64,000 bases of DNA from Cyprinodon diabolis. Taxonomy: Eukaryota > Chordata > Actinopteri > Cyprinodontiformes > Cyprinodontidae. A model generated the notes under the pieces. It worked only from the letters and a program-made list of their open reading frames with translations, did no database searches and was not told where the DNA came from. Numbering within the stretch: position 1 is the first letter of the stretch; each line of letters starts with the position of its first letter. The position numbers were made by a program, and so were the translations under genes. The DNA is taken from contig JARPUW010000038.1 of NCBI GenBank assembly GCA_030533445.1, forward strand, positions 150,895 to 214,894, written 5' to 3'. Below are positions 22,710 to 35,760 of the stretch, piece by piece.

Positions 22710-25700
22710 AAAACGCTCTTTTCACAGTGAGATAATGCCATTTTGGCCTCTGGAGTTGTAACAGACAAACCATTAATGATACAGCCATGATCTTTTCTGG
22801 CAATCATCTAGAGCTGAAAACTAACAATATAAAGTAGATTTGAGCAGATGTTTTTGGTTCCAAGCTTCAAATCAGAAGTTGAGGCCAAAACGCTCTTTTC
22901 ACAGTGAGATAATGCCATTTTGGCCTCTGGAGTTGTAATAGACAAACCATTAATGATACAGCCATGATCTTTTCTGGCAATCACCTAGAGCTGAAAACTA
23001 ACAATATAAAGTAGATTTGAGCAGATGTTTTTGGTTCCAAGCTTCAAATCAGAAGGTTGAGGCCAAAACGCTCTTTTCACAGTGAGATAATGCCATTTTG
23101 GCCTCTGGAGTTGTAACAGACAAACCATTAATGATACAGCCATGATCTTTTCAGGCAATCATCTAGAGCTGAAAACTAACAATATAAAGTAGATTTGAGC
23201 AGATGTTTTTGGTTCCAAGCTTCAAATCAGAAGTTGAGGCCAAAACGCTCTTTTCACAGTGTGATAATGCCATTTTGGCCTCTGGAGTTGTAACAGACAA
23301 ACCATTAATGATACAGCCATGATCTTTTCTGGCAATCATATAGAGCTGAAAACTAACAATATAAAGTAGATTTGAGCAGATGTTTTTGGTTCCAAGCTTC
23401 AAATCAGAAGTTGAGGCCAAAACGCTCTTTTCACAGTGAGATAATGCCATTTTGGCCTCTGGAGTTGTAACAGACAAACCATTAATGATACAGCCATGAT
23501 CTTTTCAGGCAATCATCTAGAGCTGAAAACTAACAATATAAAGTAGATTTGAGCAGATGTTTTTGGTTCCAAGCTTCAAATCAGAAGTTGAGGCCAAAAC
23601 GCTCTTTTCACAGTGAGATAATGCCATTTTGGCCTCTGGAGTTGTAACAGACAAACCATTAATGATACAGCCATGATCTTTTCTGGCAATCATCTAGAGC
23701 TGAAAACTAACAATATAAAGTAGATTTGAGCAGATGTTTTTGGTTCCAAGCTTCAAATCGTAAGGTTGAGGCCAAAACGCTCTTTTCACAGTGAGATAAT
23801 GCCATTTTGGCCTCTGGAGTTGTAACAGACAAACCATTAATGATACAGCCATGATCTTTTCAGGCAATCACCTAGAGCTGAAAACTAACAATATAAAGTA
23901 GATTTGAGCAGATGTTTTTGGTTCCAAGCTTCAAATCAGAAGTTGAGGCCAAAACGCACTTTTCACAGTGAGATAATGCCATTTTGGCCTCTGGAGTTGT
24001 AACAGACAAACCATTAATGATACAGCCATGATCTTTTCTGGCAATCATCTAGAGCTGAAAACTAACAATATAAAGTAGATTTGAGCAGATGTTTTTGGTT
24101 CCAAGCTTCAAATCAGAAGGTTGAGGCCAAAACGCTCTTTTCACAGTGAGATAATGCCATTTTGGCCTCTGGAGTTGTAACAGACAAACCATTAATGATA
24201 CAGCCATGATCTTTTCTGGCAATCATCTAGAGCTGAAAACTAACAATATAAAGTAGATTTGAGCAGATGTTTTTGGTTCCAAGCTTCAAATCAGAAGGTT
24301 GAGGCCAAAACGCTCTTTTCACAGTGAGATAATGCCATTTTGGCCTCTGGAGTTGTAACAGACAAACCATTAATGATACAGCCATGATCTTTTCAGGCAA
24401 TCACCTAGAGCTGAAAACTAACAATATAAAGTAGATTTGAGCAGATGTTTTTGGTTCCAAGCTTCAAATCAGAAGTTGAGGCCAAAACGCACTTTTCACA
24501 GTGAGATAATGCCATTTTGGCCTCTGGAGTTGTAACAGACAAACCATTAATGATACAGCCATGATCTTTTCTGGCAATCATCTAGAGCTGAAAACTAACA
24601 ATATAAAGTAGATTTGAGCAGATGTTTTTGGTTCCAAGCTTCAAATCAGAAGGTTGAGGCCAAAACGCTCTTTTCACAGTGAGATAATGCCATTTTGGCC
24701 TCTGGAGTTGTAACAGACAAACCATTAATGATACAGCCATGATCTTTTCTGGCAATCATCTAGAGCTGAAAACTAACAATATAAAGTAGATTTGAGCAGA
24801 TGTTTTTGGTTCCAAGCTTCAAATCAGAAGGTTGAGGCCAAAACGCTCTTTTCACAGTGAGATAATGCCATTTTGGCCTCTGGAGTTGTAACAGACAAAC
24901 CATTAATGATACAGCCATGATCTTTTCTGGCAATCATCTAGAGCTGAAAACTAACAATATAAAGTAGATTTGAGCAGATGTTTTTGGTTCCAAGCTTCAA
25001 AACAGAAGGTTGAGGCCAAAACGCTCTTTTCACAGTGAGATAATGCCATTTTGGCCTCTGGAGTTGTAACAGACAAACCATTAATGATACAGCCATGATC
25101 TTTTCAGGCAATCATCTAGAGCTGAAAACTAACAATATAAAGTAGATTTGAGCAGATGTTTTTGGTTCCAAGCTTCAAATCAGAAGTTGAGGCCAAAACG
25201 CTCTTTTCACAGTGAGATAATGCCATTTTGGCCTCTGGAGTTGTAACAGACAAACCATTAATGATACAGCCATGATCTTTTCTGGCAATCATCTAGAGCT
25301 GAAAACTAACAATATAAAGTAGATTTGAGCAGATGTTTTTGGTTCCAAGCTTCAAATCAGAAGTTGAGGCCAAAACGCACTTTTCACAGTGAGATAATGC
25401 CATTTTGGCCTCTGGAGTTGTAACAGACAAACCATTAATGATACAGCCATGATCTTTTCTGGCAATCATATAGAGCTGAAAACTAACAATATAAAGTAGA
25501 TTTGAGCAGATGTTTTTGGTTCCAAGCTTCAAATCAGAAGTTGAGGCCAAAACGCTCTTTTCACAGTGAGATAATGCCATTTTGGCCTCTGGAGTTGTAA
25601 CAGACAAACCATTAATGATACAGCCATGATCTTTTCAGGCAATCATCTAGAGCTGAAAACTAACAATATAAAGTAGATTTGAGCAGATGTTTTTGGTTCC

Positions 25701-28700
25701 AAGCTTCAAATCAGAAGTTGAGGCCAAAACGCTCTTTTCACAGTGAGATAATGCCATTTTGGCCTCTGGAGTTGTAACAGACAAACCATTAATGATACAG
25801 CCATGATCTTTTCTGGCAATCATCTAGAGCTGAAAACTAACAATATAAAGTAGATTTGAGCAGATGTTTTTGGTTCCAAGCTTCAAATCGTAAGGTTGAG
25901 GCCAAAACGCTCTTTTCACAGTGAGATAATGCCATTTTGGCCTCTGGAGTTGTAACAGACAAACCATTAATGATACAGCCATGATCTTTTCAGGCAATCA
26001 CCTAGAGCTGAAAACTAACAATATAAAGTAGATTTGAGCAGATGTTTTTGGTTCCAAGCTTCAAATCAGAAGTTGAGGCCAAAACGCACTTTTCACAGTG
26101 AGATAATGCCATTTTGGCCTCTGGAGTTGTAACAGACAAACCATTAATGATACAGCCATGATCTTTTCTGGCAATCATCTAGAGCTGAAAACTAACAATA
26201 TAAAGTAGATTTGAGCAGATGTTTTTGGTTCCAAGCTTCAAATCAGAAGGTTGAGGCCAAAACGCTCTTTTCACAGTGAGATAATTCCATTTTGGCCTCT
26301 GGAGTTGTAACAGACAAACCATTAATGATACAGCCATGATCTTTTCTGGCAATCATCTAGTGCTGAAAACTAACAATATAAAGTAGATTTGAGCAGATGT
26401 TTTTGGTTCCAAGCTTCAAAACAGAAGTTGAGGCCAAAACGCTCTTTTCACAGTGAGATAATGCCATTTTGGCCTCTGGAGTTGTAACAGACAAACCATT
26501 AATGATACAGCCATGATCTTTTCTGGCAATCATCTAGAGCTGAAGACTAACAATATAAAGTAGATTTGAGCAGATGTTTTTGGTTACAAGCTTCAAAACA
26601 GAAGGTTGAGGCCAAAACGCTCTTTTCACAGTGAGATAATGCCATTTTGGCCTCTGGAGTTGTAACAGACAAACCATTAATGATACAGCCATGATCTTTT
26701 CTGGCAATCATCTAGAGCTGAAAACTAACAATATAAAGGAGATTTGAGCAGATGTTTTTGGTTCCAAGCTTCAAATCAGAAGTTGAGGCCAAAACGCTCT
26801 TTTCACAGTGAGATAATGCCATTTTGGCCTCTTGAGTTGTAACAGACAAACCATTAATGATACAGCCATGATCTTTTCTGGCAATCATCTAGAGCTGAAA
26901 ACTAACAATATAAAGTAGATTTGAGCAGATGTTTTTGGTTCCAAGCTTCAAATCGTAAGGTTGAGGCCAAAACGCTCTTTTCACAGTGAGATAATGCCAT
27001 TTTGGCCTCTGGAGTTGTAACAGACAAACCATTAATGATACAGCCATGATCTTTTCAGGCAATCACCTAGAGCTGAAAACTAACAATATAAAGTAGATTT
27101 GAGCAGATGTTTTTGGTTCCAAGCTTCAAATCAGAAGTTGAGGCCAAAACGCTCTTTTCACAGTGAGATAATGCCATTTTGGCCTCTGGAGTTGTAACAG
27201 ACAAACCATTAATGATACAGCCATGATCTTTTCTGGCAATCATCTAGAGCTGAAAACTAACAATATAAAGTAGATTTGAGCAGATGTTTTTGGTTCCAAG
27301 CTTCAAATCAGAAGGTTGAGGCCAAAACGCTCTTTTCACAGTGAGATAATGCCATTTTGGCCTCTGGAGTTGTAACAGACAAACCATTAATGATACAGCC
27401 ATGATCTTTTCTGGCAATCATCTAGAGCTGAAAACTAACAATATAGAGTAGATTTGAGCAGATGTTTTTGGTTCCAAGCTTCAAATCAGAAGGTTGAGGC
27501 CAAAACGCTCTTTTCACAGTGAGATAATGCCATTTTGGCCTCTGGAGTTGTAACAGACAAACCATTAATGATACAGCCATGATCTTTTCTGGCAATCATC
27601 TAGAGCTGAAAACTAACAATATAAAGTAGATTTGAGCAGATGTTTTTGGTTCCAAGCTTCAAAACAGAAGTTGAGGCCAAAACGCTCTTTTCACAGTGAG
27701 ATAATGCCATTTTGGCCTCTGGAGTTGTAACAGACAAACCATTAATGATACAGCCATGATCTTTTCTGGCAATCATCTAGAGCTGAAGACTAACAATATA
27801 AAGTAGATTTGAGCAGATGTTTTTGGTTACAAGCTTCAAAACAGAAGGTTGAGGCCAAAACGCTCTTTTCACAGTGAGATAATGCCATTTTGGCCTCTGG
27901 AGTTGTAACAGACAAACCATTAATGATACAGCCATGATCTTTTCTGGCAATCATCTAGAGCTGAAAACTAACAATATAAAGGAGATTTGAGCAGATGTTT
28001 TTGGTTCCAAGCTTCAAATCAGAAGTTGAGGCCAAAACGCTCTTTTCACAGTGAGATAATGCCATTTTGGCCTCTTGAGTTGTAACAGACAAACCATTAA
28101 TGATACAGCCATGATCTTTTCTGGCAATCATCTAGAGCTGAAAACTAACAATATAAAGTAGATTTGAGCAGATGTTTTTGGTTCCAAGCTTCAAATCGTA
28201 AGGTTGAGGCCAAAACGCTCTTTTCACAGTGAGATAATGCCATTTTGGCCTCTGGAGTTGTAACAGACAAACCATTAATGATACAGCCATGATCTTTTCT
28301 GGCAATCATCTAGAGCTGAAAACTAACAATATAGAGTAGATTTGAGCAGATGTTTTTGGTTCCAAGCTTCAAATCAGAAGGTTGAGGCCAAAACGCTCTT
28401 TTCACAGTGAGATAATGCCATTTTGGCCTCTGGAGTTGTAACAGACAAACCATTAATGATACAGCCATGATCTTTTCTGGCAATCATCTAGAGCTGAAAA
28501 CTAACAATATAAAGTAGATTTGAGCAGATGTTTTTGGTTCCAAGCTTCAAATCAGAAGGTTGAGGCCAAAACGCTCTTTTCACAGTGAGATAATGCCATT
28601 TTGGCCTCTGGAGTTGTAACAGACAAACCATTAATGATACAGCCATGATCTTTTCTGGCAATCATCTAGAGCTGAAAACTAACAATATAGAGTAGATTTG

Positions 28701-29280
28701 AGCAGATGTTTTTGGTTCCAAGCTTCAAATCAGAAGGTTGAGGCCAAAACGCTCTTTTCACAGTGAGATAATGCCATTTTGGCCTCTGGAGTTGTAACAG
28801 ACAAACCATTAATGATACAGCCATGATCTTTTCTGGCAATCATCTAGAGCTGAAAACTAACAATATAAAGTAGATTTGAGCAGATGTTTTTGGTTCCAAG
28901 CTTCAAAACAGAAGTTGAGGCCAAAACGCTCTTTTCACAGTGAGATAATGCCATTTTGGCCTCTGGAGTTGTAACAGACAAACCATTAATGATACAGCCA
29001 TGATCTTTTCTGGCAATCATCTAGAGCTGAAGACTAACAATATAAAGTAGATTTGAGCAGATGTTTTTGGTTACAAGCTTCAAAACAGAAGGTTGAGGCC
29101 AAAACGCTCTTTTCACAGTGAGATAATGCCATTTTGGCCTCTGGAGTTGTAACAGACAAACCATTAATGATACAGCCATGATCTTTTCTGGCAATCATCT
29201 AGAGCTGAAAACTAACAATATAAAGGAGATTTGAGCAGATGTTTTTGGTTCCAAGCTTCAAATCAGAAGTTGAGGCCAAA
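22710..29280 (+). repeat. Domain B copy 2 (about 37 monomers, 6568 bp)
   Basis: It starts as a match to copy 1 at 5324 bp and continues as a match to copy 3 at 6568 bp (22,939 to 29,507; 23,754 to 30,322; 25,884 to 32,452; 26,949 to 33,517; 27,441 to 34,009; 28,192 to 34,760; 28,329 to 34,897). It holds three gaaGact units (26,545, 27,788, 29,032) where copy 1 has two. The last part, 28,329-29,280, has aGagtag units only two monomers apart (28,329 and 28,685), a spacing not seen elsewhere in the window. A private change, cagtgTgataa near 23,262, is in this copy alone. Confidence 0.85.
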
Positions 29281-32200
29281 ACGCTCTTTTCACAGTGAGA
29301 TAATGCCATTTTGGCCTCTGGAGTTGTAACAGACAAACCATTAATGATACAGCCATGATCTTTTCTGGCAATCATCTAGAGCTGAAAACTAACAATATAA
29401 AGTAGATTTGAGCAGATGTTTTTGGTTCCAAGCTTCAAATCAGAAGTTGAGGCCAAAACGCTCTTTTCACAGTGAGATAATGCCATTTTGGCCTCTGGAG
29501 TTGTAATAGACAAACCATTAATGATACAGCCATGATCTTTTCTGGCAATCACCTAGAGCTGAAAACTAACAATATAAAGTAGATTTGAGCAGATGTTTTT
29601 GGTTCCAAGCTTCAAATCAGAAGGTTGAGGCCAAAACGCTCTTTTCACAGTGAGATAATGCCATTTTGGCCTCTGGAGTTGTAACAGACAAACCATTAAT
29701 GATACAGCCATGATCTTTTCAGGCAATCATCTAGAGCTGAAAACTAACAATATAAAGTAGATTTGAGCAGATGTTTTTGGTTCCAAGCTTCAAATCAGAA
29801 GTTGAGGCCAAAACGCTCTTTTCACAGTGAGATAATGCCATTTTGGCCTCTGGAGTTGTAACAGACAAACCATTAATGATACAGCCATGATCTTTTCTGG
29901 CAATCATATAGAGCTGAAAACTAACAATATAAAGTAGATTTGAGCAGATGTTTTTGGTTCCAAGCTTCAAATCAGAAGTTGAGGCCAAAACGCTCTTTTC
30001 ACAGTGAGATAATGCCATTTTGGCCTCTGGAGTTGTAACAGACAAACCATTAATGATACAGCCATGATCTTTTCAGGCAATCATCTAGAGCTGAAAACTA
30101 ACAATATAAAGTAGATTTGAGCAGATGTTTTTGGTTCCAAGCTTCAAATCAGAAGTTGAGGCCAAAACGCTCTTTTCACAGTGAGATAATGCCATTTTGG
30201 CCTCTGGAGTTGTAACAGACAAACCATTAATGATACAGCCATGATCTTTTCTGGCAATCATCTAGAGCTGAAAACTAACAATATAAAGTAGATTTGAGCA
30301 GATGTTTTTGGTTCCAAGCTTCAAATCGTAAGGTTGAGGCCAAAACGCTCTTTTCACAGTGAGATAATGCCATTTTGGCCTCTGGAGTTGTAACAGACAA
30401 ACCATTAATGATACAGCCATGATCTTTTCAGGCAATCACCTAGAGCTGAAAACTAACAATATAAAGTAGATTTGAGCAGATGTTTTTGGTTCCAAGCTTC
30501 AAATCAGAAGTTGAGGCCAAAACGCACTTTTCACAGTGAGATAATGCCATTTTGGCCTCTGGAGTTGTAACAGACAAACCATTAATGATACAGCCATGAT
30601 CTTTTCTGGCAATCATCTAGAGCTGAAAACTAACAATATAAAGTAGATTTGAGCAGATGTTTTTGGTTCCAAGCTTCAAATCAGAAGGTTGAGGCCAAAA
30701 CGCTCTTTTCACAGTGAGATAATGCCATTTTGGCCTCTGGAGTTGTAACAGACAAACCATTAATGATACAGCCATGATCTTTTCTGGCAATCATCTAGAG
30801 CTGAAAACTAACAATATAAAGTAGATTTGAGCAGATGTTTTTGGTTCCAAGCTTCAAATCAGAAGGTTGAGGCCAAAACGCTCTTTTCACAGTGAGATAA
30901 TGCCATTTTGGCCTCTGGAGTTGTAACAGACAAACCATTAATGATACAGCCATGATCTTTTCAGGCAATCACCTAGAGCTGAAAACTAACAATATAAAGT
31001 AGATTTGAGCAGATGTTTTTGGTTCCAAGCTTCAAATCAGAAGTTGAGGCCAAAACGCACTTTTCACAGTGAGATAATGCCATTTTGGCCTCTGGAGTTG
31101 TAACAGACAAACCATTAATGATACAGCCATGATCTTTTCTGGCAATCATCTAGAGCTGAAAACTAACAATATAAAGTAGATTTGAGCAGATGTTTTTGGT
31201 TCCAAGCTTCAAATCAGAAGGTTGAGGCCAAAACGCTCTTTTCACAGTGAGATAATGCCATTTTGGCCTCTGGAGTTGTAACAGACAAACCATTAATGAT
31301 ACAGCCATGATCTTTTCTGGCAATCATCTAGAGCTGAAAACTAACAATATAAAGTAGATTTGAGCAGATGTTTTTGGTTCCAAGCTTCAAATCAGAAGGT
31401 TGAGGCCAAAACGCTCTTTTCACAGTGAGATAATGCCATTTTGGCCTCTGGAGTTGTAACAGACAAACCATTAATGATACAGCCATGATCTTTTCTGGCA
31501 ATCATCTAGAGCTGAAAACTAACAATATAAAGTAGATTTGAGCAGATGTTTTTGGTTCCAAGCTTCAAAACAGAAGGTTGAGGCCAAAACGCTCTTTTCA
31601 CAGTGAGATAATGCCATTTTGGCCTCTGGAGTTGTAACAGACAAACCATTAATGATACAGCCATGATCTTTTCAGGCAATCATCTAGAGCTGAAAACTAA
31701 CAATATAAAGTAGATTTGAGCAGATGTTTTTGGTTCCAAGCTTCAAATCAGAAGTTGAGGCCAAAACGCTCTTTTCACAGTGAGATAATGCCATTTTGGC
31801 CTCTGGAGTTGTAACAGACAAACCATTAATGATACAGCCATGATCTTTTCTGGCAATCATCTAGAGCTGAAAACTAACAATATAAAGTAGATTTGAGCAG
31901 ATGTTTTTGGTTCCAAGCTTCAAATCAGAAGTTGAGGCCAAAACGCACTTTTCACAGTGAGATAATGCCATTTTGGCCTCTGGAGTTGTAACAGACAAAC
32001 CATTAATGATACAGCCATGATCTTTTCTGGCAATCATATAGAGCTGAAAACTAACAATATAAAGTAGATTTGAGCAGATGTTTTTGGTTCCAAGCTTCAA
32101 ATCAGAAGTTGAGGCCAAAACGCTCTTTTCACAGTGAGATAATGCCATTTTGGCCTCTGGAGTTGTAACAGACAAACCATTAATGATACAGCCATGATCT

Positions 32201-35200
32201 TTTCAGGCAATCATCTAGAGCTGAAAACTAACAATATAAAGTAGATTTGAGCAGATGTTTTTGGTTCCAAGCTTCAAATCAGAAGTTGAGGCCAAAACGC
32301 TCTTTTCACAGTGAGATAATGCCATTTTGGCCTCTGGAGTTGTAACAGACAAACCATTAATGATACAGCCATGATCTTTTCTGGCAATCATCTAGAGCTG
32401 AAAACTAACAATATAAAGTAGATTTGAGCAGATGTTTTTGGTTCCAAGCTTCAAATCGTAAGGTTGAGGCCAAAACGCTCTTTTCACAGTGAGATAATGC
32501 CATTTTGGCCTCTGGAGTTGTAACAGACAAACCATTAATGATACAGCCATGATCTTTTCAGGCAATCACCTAGAGCTGAAAACTAACAATATAAAGTAGA
32601 TTTGAGCAGATGTTTTTGGTTCCAAGCTTCAAATCAGAAGTTGAGGCCAAAACGCACTTTTCACAGTGAGATAATGCCATTTTGGCCTCTGGAGTTGTAA
32701 CAGACAAACCATTAATGATACAGCCATGATCTTTTCTGGCAATCATCTAGAGCTGAAAACTAACAATATAAAGTAGATTTGAGCAGATGTTTTTGGTTCC
32801 AAGCTTCAAATCAGAAGGTTGAGGCCAAAACGCTCTTTTCACAGTGAGATAATTCCATTTTGGCCTCTGGAGTTGTAACAGACAAACCATTAATGATACA
32901 GCCATGATCTTTTCTGGCAATCATCTAGTGCTGAAAACTAACAATATAAAGTAGATTTGAGCAGATGTTTTTGGTTCCAAGCTTCAAAACAGAAGTTGAG
33001 GCCAAAACGCTCTTTTCACAGTGAGATAATGCCATTTTGGCCTCTGGAGTTGTAACAGACAAACCATTAATGATACAGCCATGATCTTTTCTGGCAATCA
33101 TCTAGAGCTGAAGACTAACAATATAAAGTAGATTTGAGCAGATGTTTTTGGTTACAAGCTTCAAAACAGAAGGTTGAGGCCAAAACGCTCTTTTCACAGT
33201 GAGATAATGCCATTTTGGCCTCTGGAGTTGTAACAGACAAACCATTAATGATACAGCCATGATCTTTTCTGGCAATCATCTAGAGCTGAAAACTAACAAT
33301 ATAAAGGAGATTTGAGCAGATGTTTTTGGTTCCAAGCTTCAAATCAGAAGTTGAGGCCAAAACGCTCTTTTCACAGTGAGATAATGCCATTTTGGCCTCT
33401 TGAGTTGTAACAGACAAACCATTAATGATACAGCCATGATCTTTTCTGGCAATCATCTAGAGCTGAAAACTAACAATATAAAGTAGATTTGAGCAGATGT
33501 TTTTGGTTCCAAGCTTCAAATCGTAAGGTTGAGGCCAAAACGCTCTTTTCACAGTGAGATAATGCCATTTTGGCCTCTGGAGTTGTAACAGACAAACCAT
33601 TAATGATACAGCCATGATCTTTTCAGGCAATCACCTAGAGCTGAAAACTAACAATATAAAGTAGATTTGAGCAGATGTTTTTGGTTCCAAGCTTCAAATC
33701 AGAAGTTGAGGCCAAAACGCTCTTTTCACAGTGAGATAATGCCATTTTGGCCTCTGGAGTTGTAACAGACAAACCATTAATGATACAGCCATGATCTTTT
33801 CTGGCAATCATCTAGAGCTGAAAACTAACAATATAAAGTAGATTTGAGCAGATGTTTTTGGTTCCAAGCTTCAAATCAGAAGGTTGAGGCCAAAACGCTC
33901 TTTTCACAGTGAGATAATGCCATTTTGGCCTCTGGAGTTGTAACAGACAAACCATTAATGATACAGCCATGATCTTTTCTGGCAATCATCTAGAGCTGAA
34001 AACTAACAATATAGAGTAGATTTGAGCAGATGTTTTTGGTTCCAAGCTTCAAATCAGAAGGTTGAGGCCAAAACGCTCTTTTCACAGTGAGATAATGCCA
34101 TTTTGGCCTCTGGAGTTGTAACAGACAAACCATTAATGATACAGCCATGATCTTTTCTGGCAATCATCTAGAGCTGAAAACTAACAATATAAAGTAGATT
34201 TGAGCAGATGTTTTTGGTTCCAAGCTTCAAAACAGAAGTTGAGGCCAAAACGCTCTTTTCACAGTGAGATAATGCCATTTTGGCCTCTGGAGTTGTAACA
34301 GACAAACCATTAATGATACAGCCATGATCTTTTCTGGCAATCATCTAGAGCTGAAGACTAACAATATAAAGTAGATTTGAGCAGATGTTTTTGGTTACAA
34401 GCTTCAAAACAGAAGGTTGAGGCCAAAACGCTCTTTTCACAGTGAGATAATGCCATTTTGGCCTCTGGAGTTGTAACAGACAAACCATTAATGATACAGC
34501 CATGATCTTTTCTGGCAATCATCTAGAGCTGAAAACTAACAATATAAAGGAGATTTGAGCAGATGTTTTTGGTTCCAAGCTTCAAATCAGAAGTTGAGGC
34601 CAAAACGCTCTTTTCACAGTGAGATAATGCCATTTTGGCCTCTTGAGTTGTAACAGACAAACCATTAATGATACAGCCATGATCTTTTCTGGCAATCATC
34701 TAGAGCTGAAAACTAACAATATAAAGTAGATTTGAGCAGATGTTTTTGGTTCCAAGCTTCAAATCGTAAGGTTGAGGCCAAAACGCTCTTTTCACAGTGA
34801 GATAATGCCATTTTGGCCTCTGGAGTTGTAACAGACAAACCATTAATGATACAGCCATGATCTTTTCTGGCAATCATCTAGAGCTGAAAACTAACAATAT
34901 AGAGTAGATTTGAGCAGATGTTTTTGGTTCCAAGCTTCAAATCAGAAGGTTGAGGCCAAAACGCTCTTTTCACAGTGAGATAATGCCATTTTGGCCTCTG
35001 GAGTTGTAACAGACAAACCATTAATGATACAGCCATGATCTTTTCTGGCAATCATCTAGAGCTGAAAACTAACAATATAAAGTAGATTTGAGCAGATGTT
35101 TTTGGTTCCAAGCTTCAAAACAGAAGTTGAGGCCAAAACGCTCTTTTCACAGTGAGATAATGCCATTTTGGCCTCTGGAGTTGTAACAGACAAACCATTA

Positions 35201-35760
35201 ATGATACAGCCATGATCTTTTCTGGCAATCATCTAGAGCTGAAGACTAACAATATAAAGTAGATTTGAGCAGATGTTTTTGGTTACAAGCTTCAAAACAG
35301 AAGGTTGAGGCCAAAACGCTCTTTTCACAGTGAGATAATGCCATTTTGGCCTCTGGAGTTGTAACAGACAAACCATTAATGATACAGCCATGATCTTTTC
35401 TGGCAATCATCTAGAGCTGAAAACTAACAATATAAAGGAGATTTGAGCAGATGTTTTTGGTTCCAAGCTTCAAATCAGAAGTTGAGGCCAAAACGCTCTT
35501 TTCACAGTGAGATAATGCCATTTTGGCCTCTTGAGTTGTAACAGACAAACCATTAATGATACAGCCATGATCTTTTCTGGCAATCATCTAGAGCTGAAAA
35601 CTAACAATATAAAGTAGATTTGAGCAGATGTTTTTGGTTCCAAGCTTCAAATCGTAAGGTTGAGGCCAAAACGCTCTTTTCACAGTGAGATAATGCCATT
35701 TTGGCCTCTGGAGTTGTAACAGACAAACCATTAATGATACAGCCATGATCTTTTCAGGCA
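29280..35760 (+). repeat. Domain B copy 3 (about 36 monomers)
   Basis: It mirrors copy 2 at 6568 bp up to about 34,900, then diverges through a five-monomer tandem duplication described separately. It carries three gaaGact units (33,113, 34,356, 35,244), the aatTcc unit near 32,853 and the catAta pair at 29,908 and 32,038. It ends with two aatcGT units one monomer apart (35,648 and 35,826), the only adjacent pair of that type seen. The right edge is set there because the following markers align with domain A instead of B. Confidence 0.8.
33985..35750 (+). repeat. Five-monomer (888-bp) tandem duplication
   Basis: Adjacent blocks share aGagtag (34,009 and 34,897), gaaGact (34,356 and 35,244) and aatcGT (34,760 and 35,648), each exactly 888 bp apart. 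Both copies have the same order of intervening aaaAcag, aaagGag and ctctTg units. The sequence before the first copy and after the second does not match, so this is a two-copy tandem. An 888-bp step also separates aGagtag 27,441 and 28,329 in copy 2, which suggests the event began before copies 2 and 3 separated and was later completed or reduced. Confidence 0.85.

Larger units (their letters stand above)
17390..22710 (+). repeat. Domain B copy 1 (about 30 monomers, 5324 bp)
   Basis: Markers gtaaTa 17,615, aatcGT 18,430, 20,560 and 21,625, and aGagtag 22,117 all recur exactly 5324 bp downstream (22,939, 23,754, 25,884, 26,949, 27,441). The left edge lies near 17,385, where aaggttg in this copy faces aagttg in the next. 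The match runs past 22,651 (aaagGag, matched at 27,975) and fails at 22,751, where this copy has ctctGg and the next has ctctTg. Two seven-monomer subunits marked by gaaGact (21,221 and 22,464) close the copy. There is no coding content. Confidence 0.85.
16300..35760 (+). repeat. Domain B: three successive copies of a 5.3-6.6 kb higher-order unit
   Basis: This stretch of about 110 monomers holds three copies of one long unit. Private markers are gaaGact with ggttAcaag (eight copies, 21,221 to 35,244) and aatTcc with ctagTgctg (near 20,961, 26,286 and 32,853). Paired catAta units occur at 18,016/20,146, 23,340/25,470 and 29,908/32,038. The first and second copies match at an offset of 5324 bp (five independent markers) and the second and third at 6568 bp. 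The 1244-bp difference is seven monomers, gained in copy 2 and inherited by copy 3. The long unit is about 30 monomers in copy 1 and 37 in copy 2. Confidence 0.85.
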
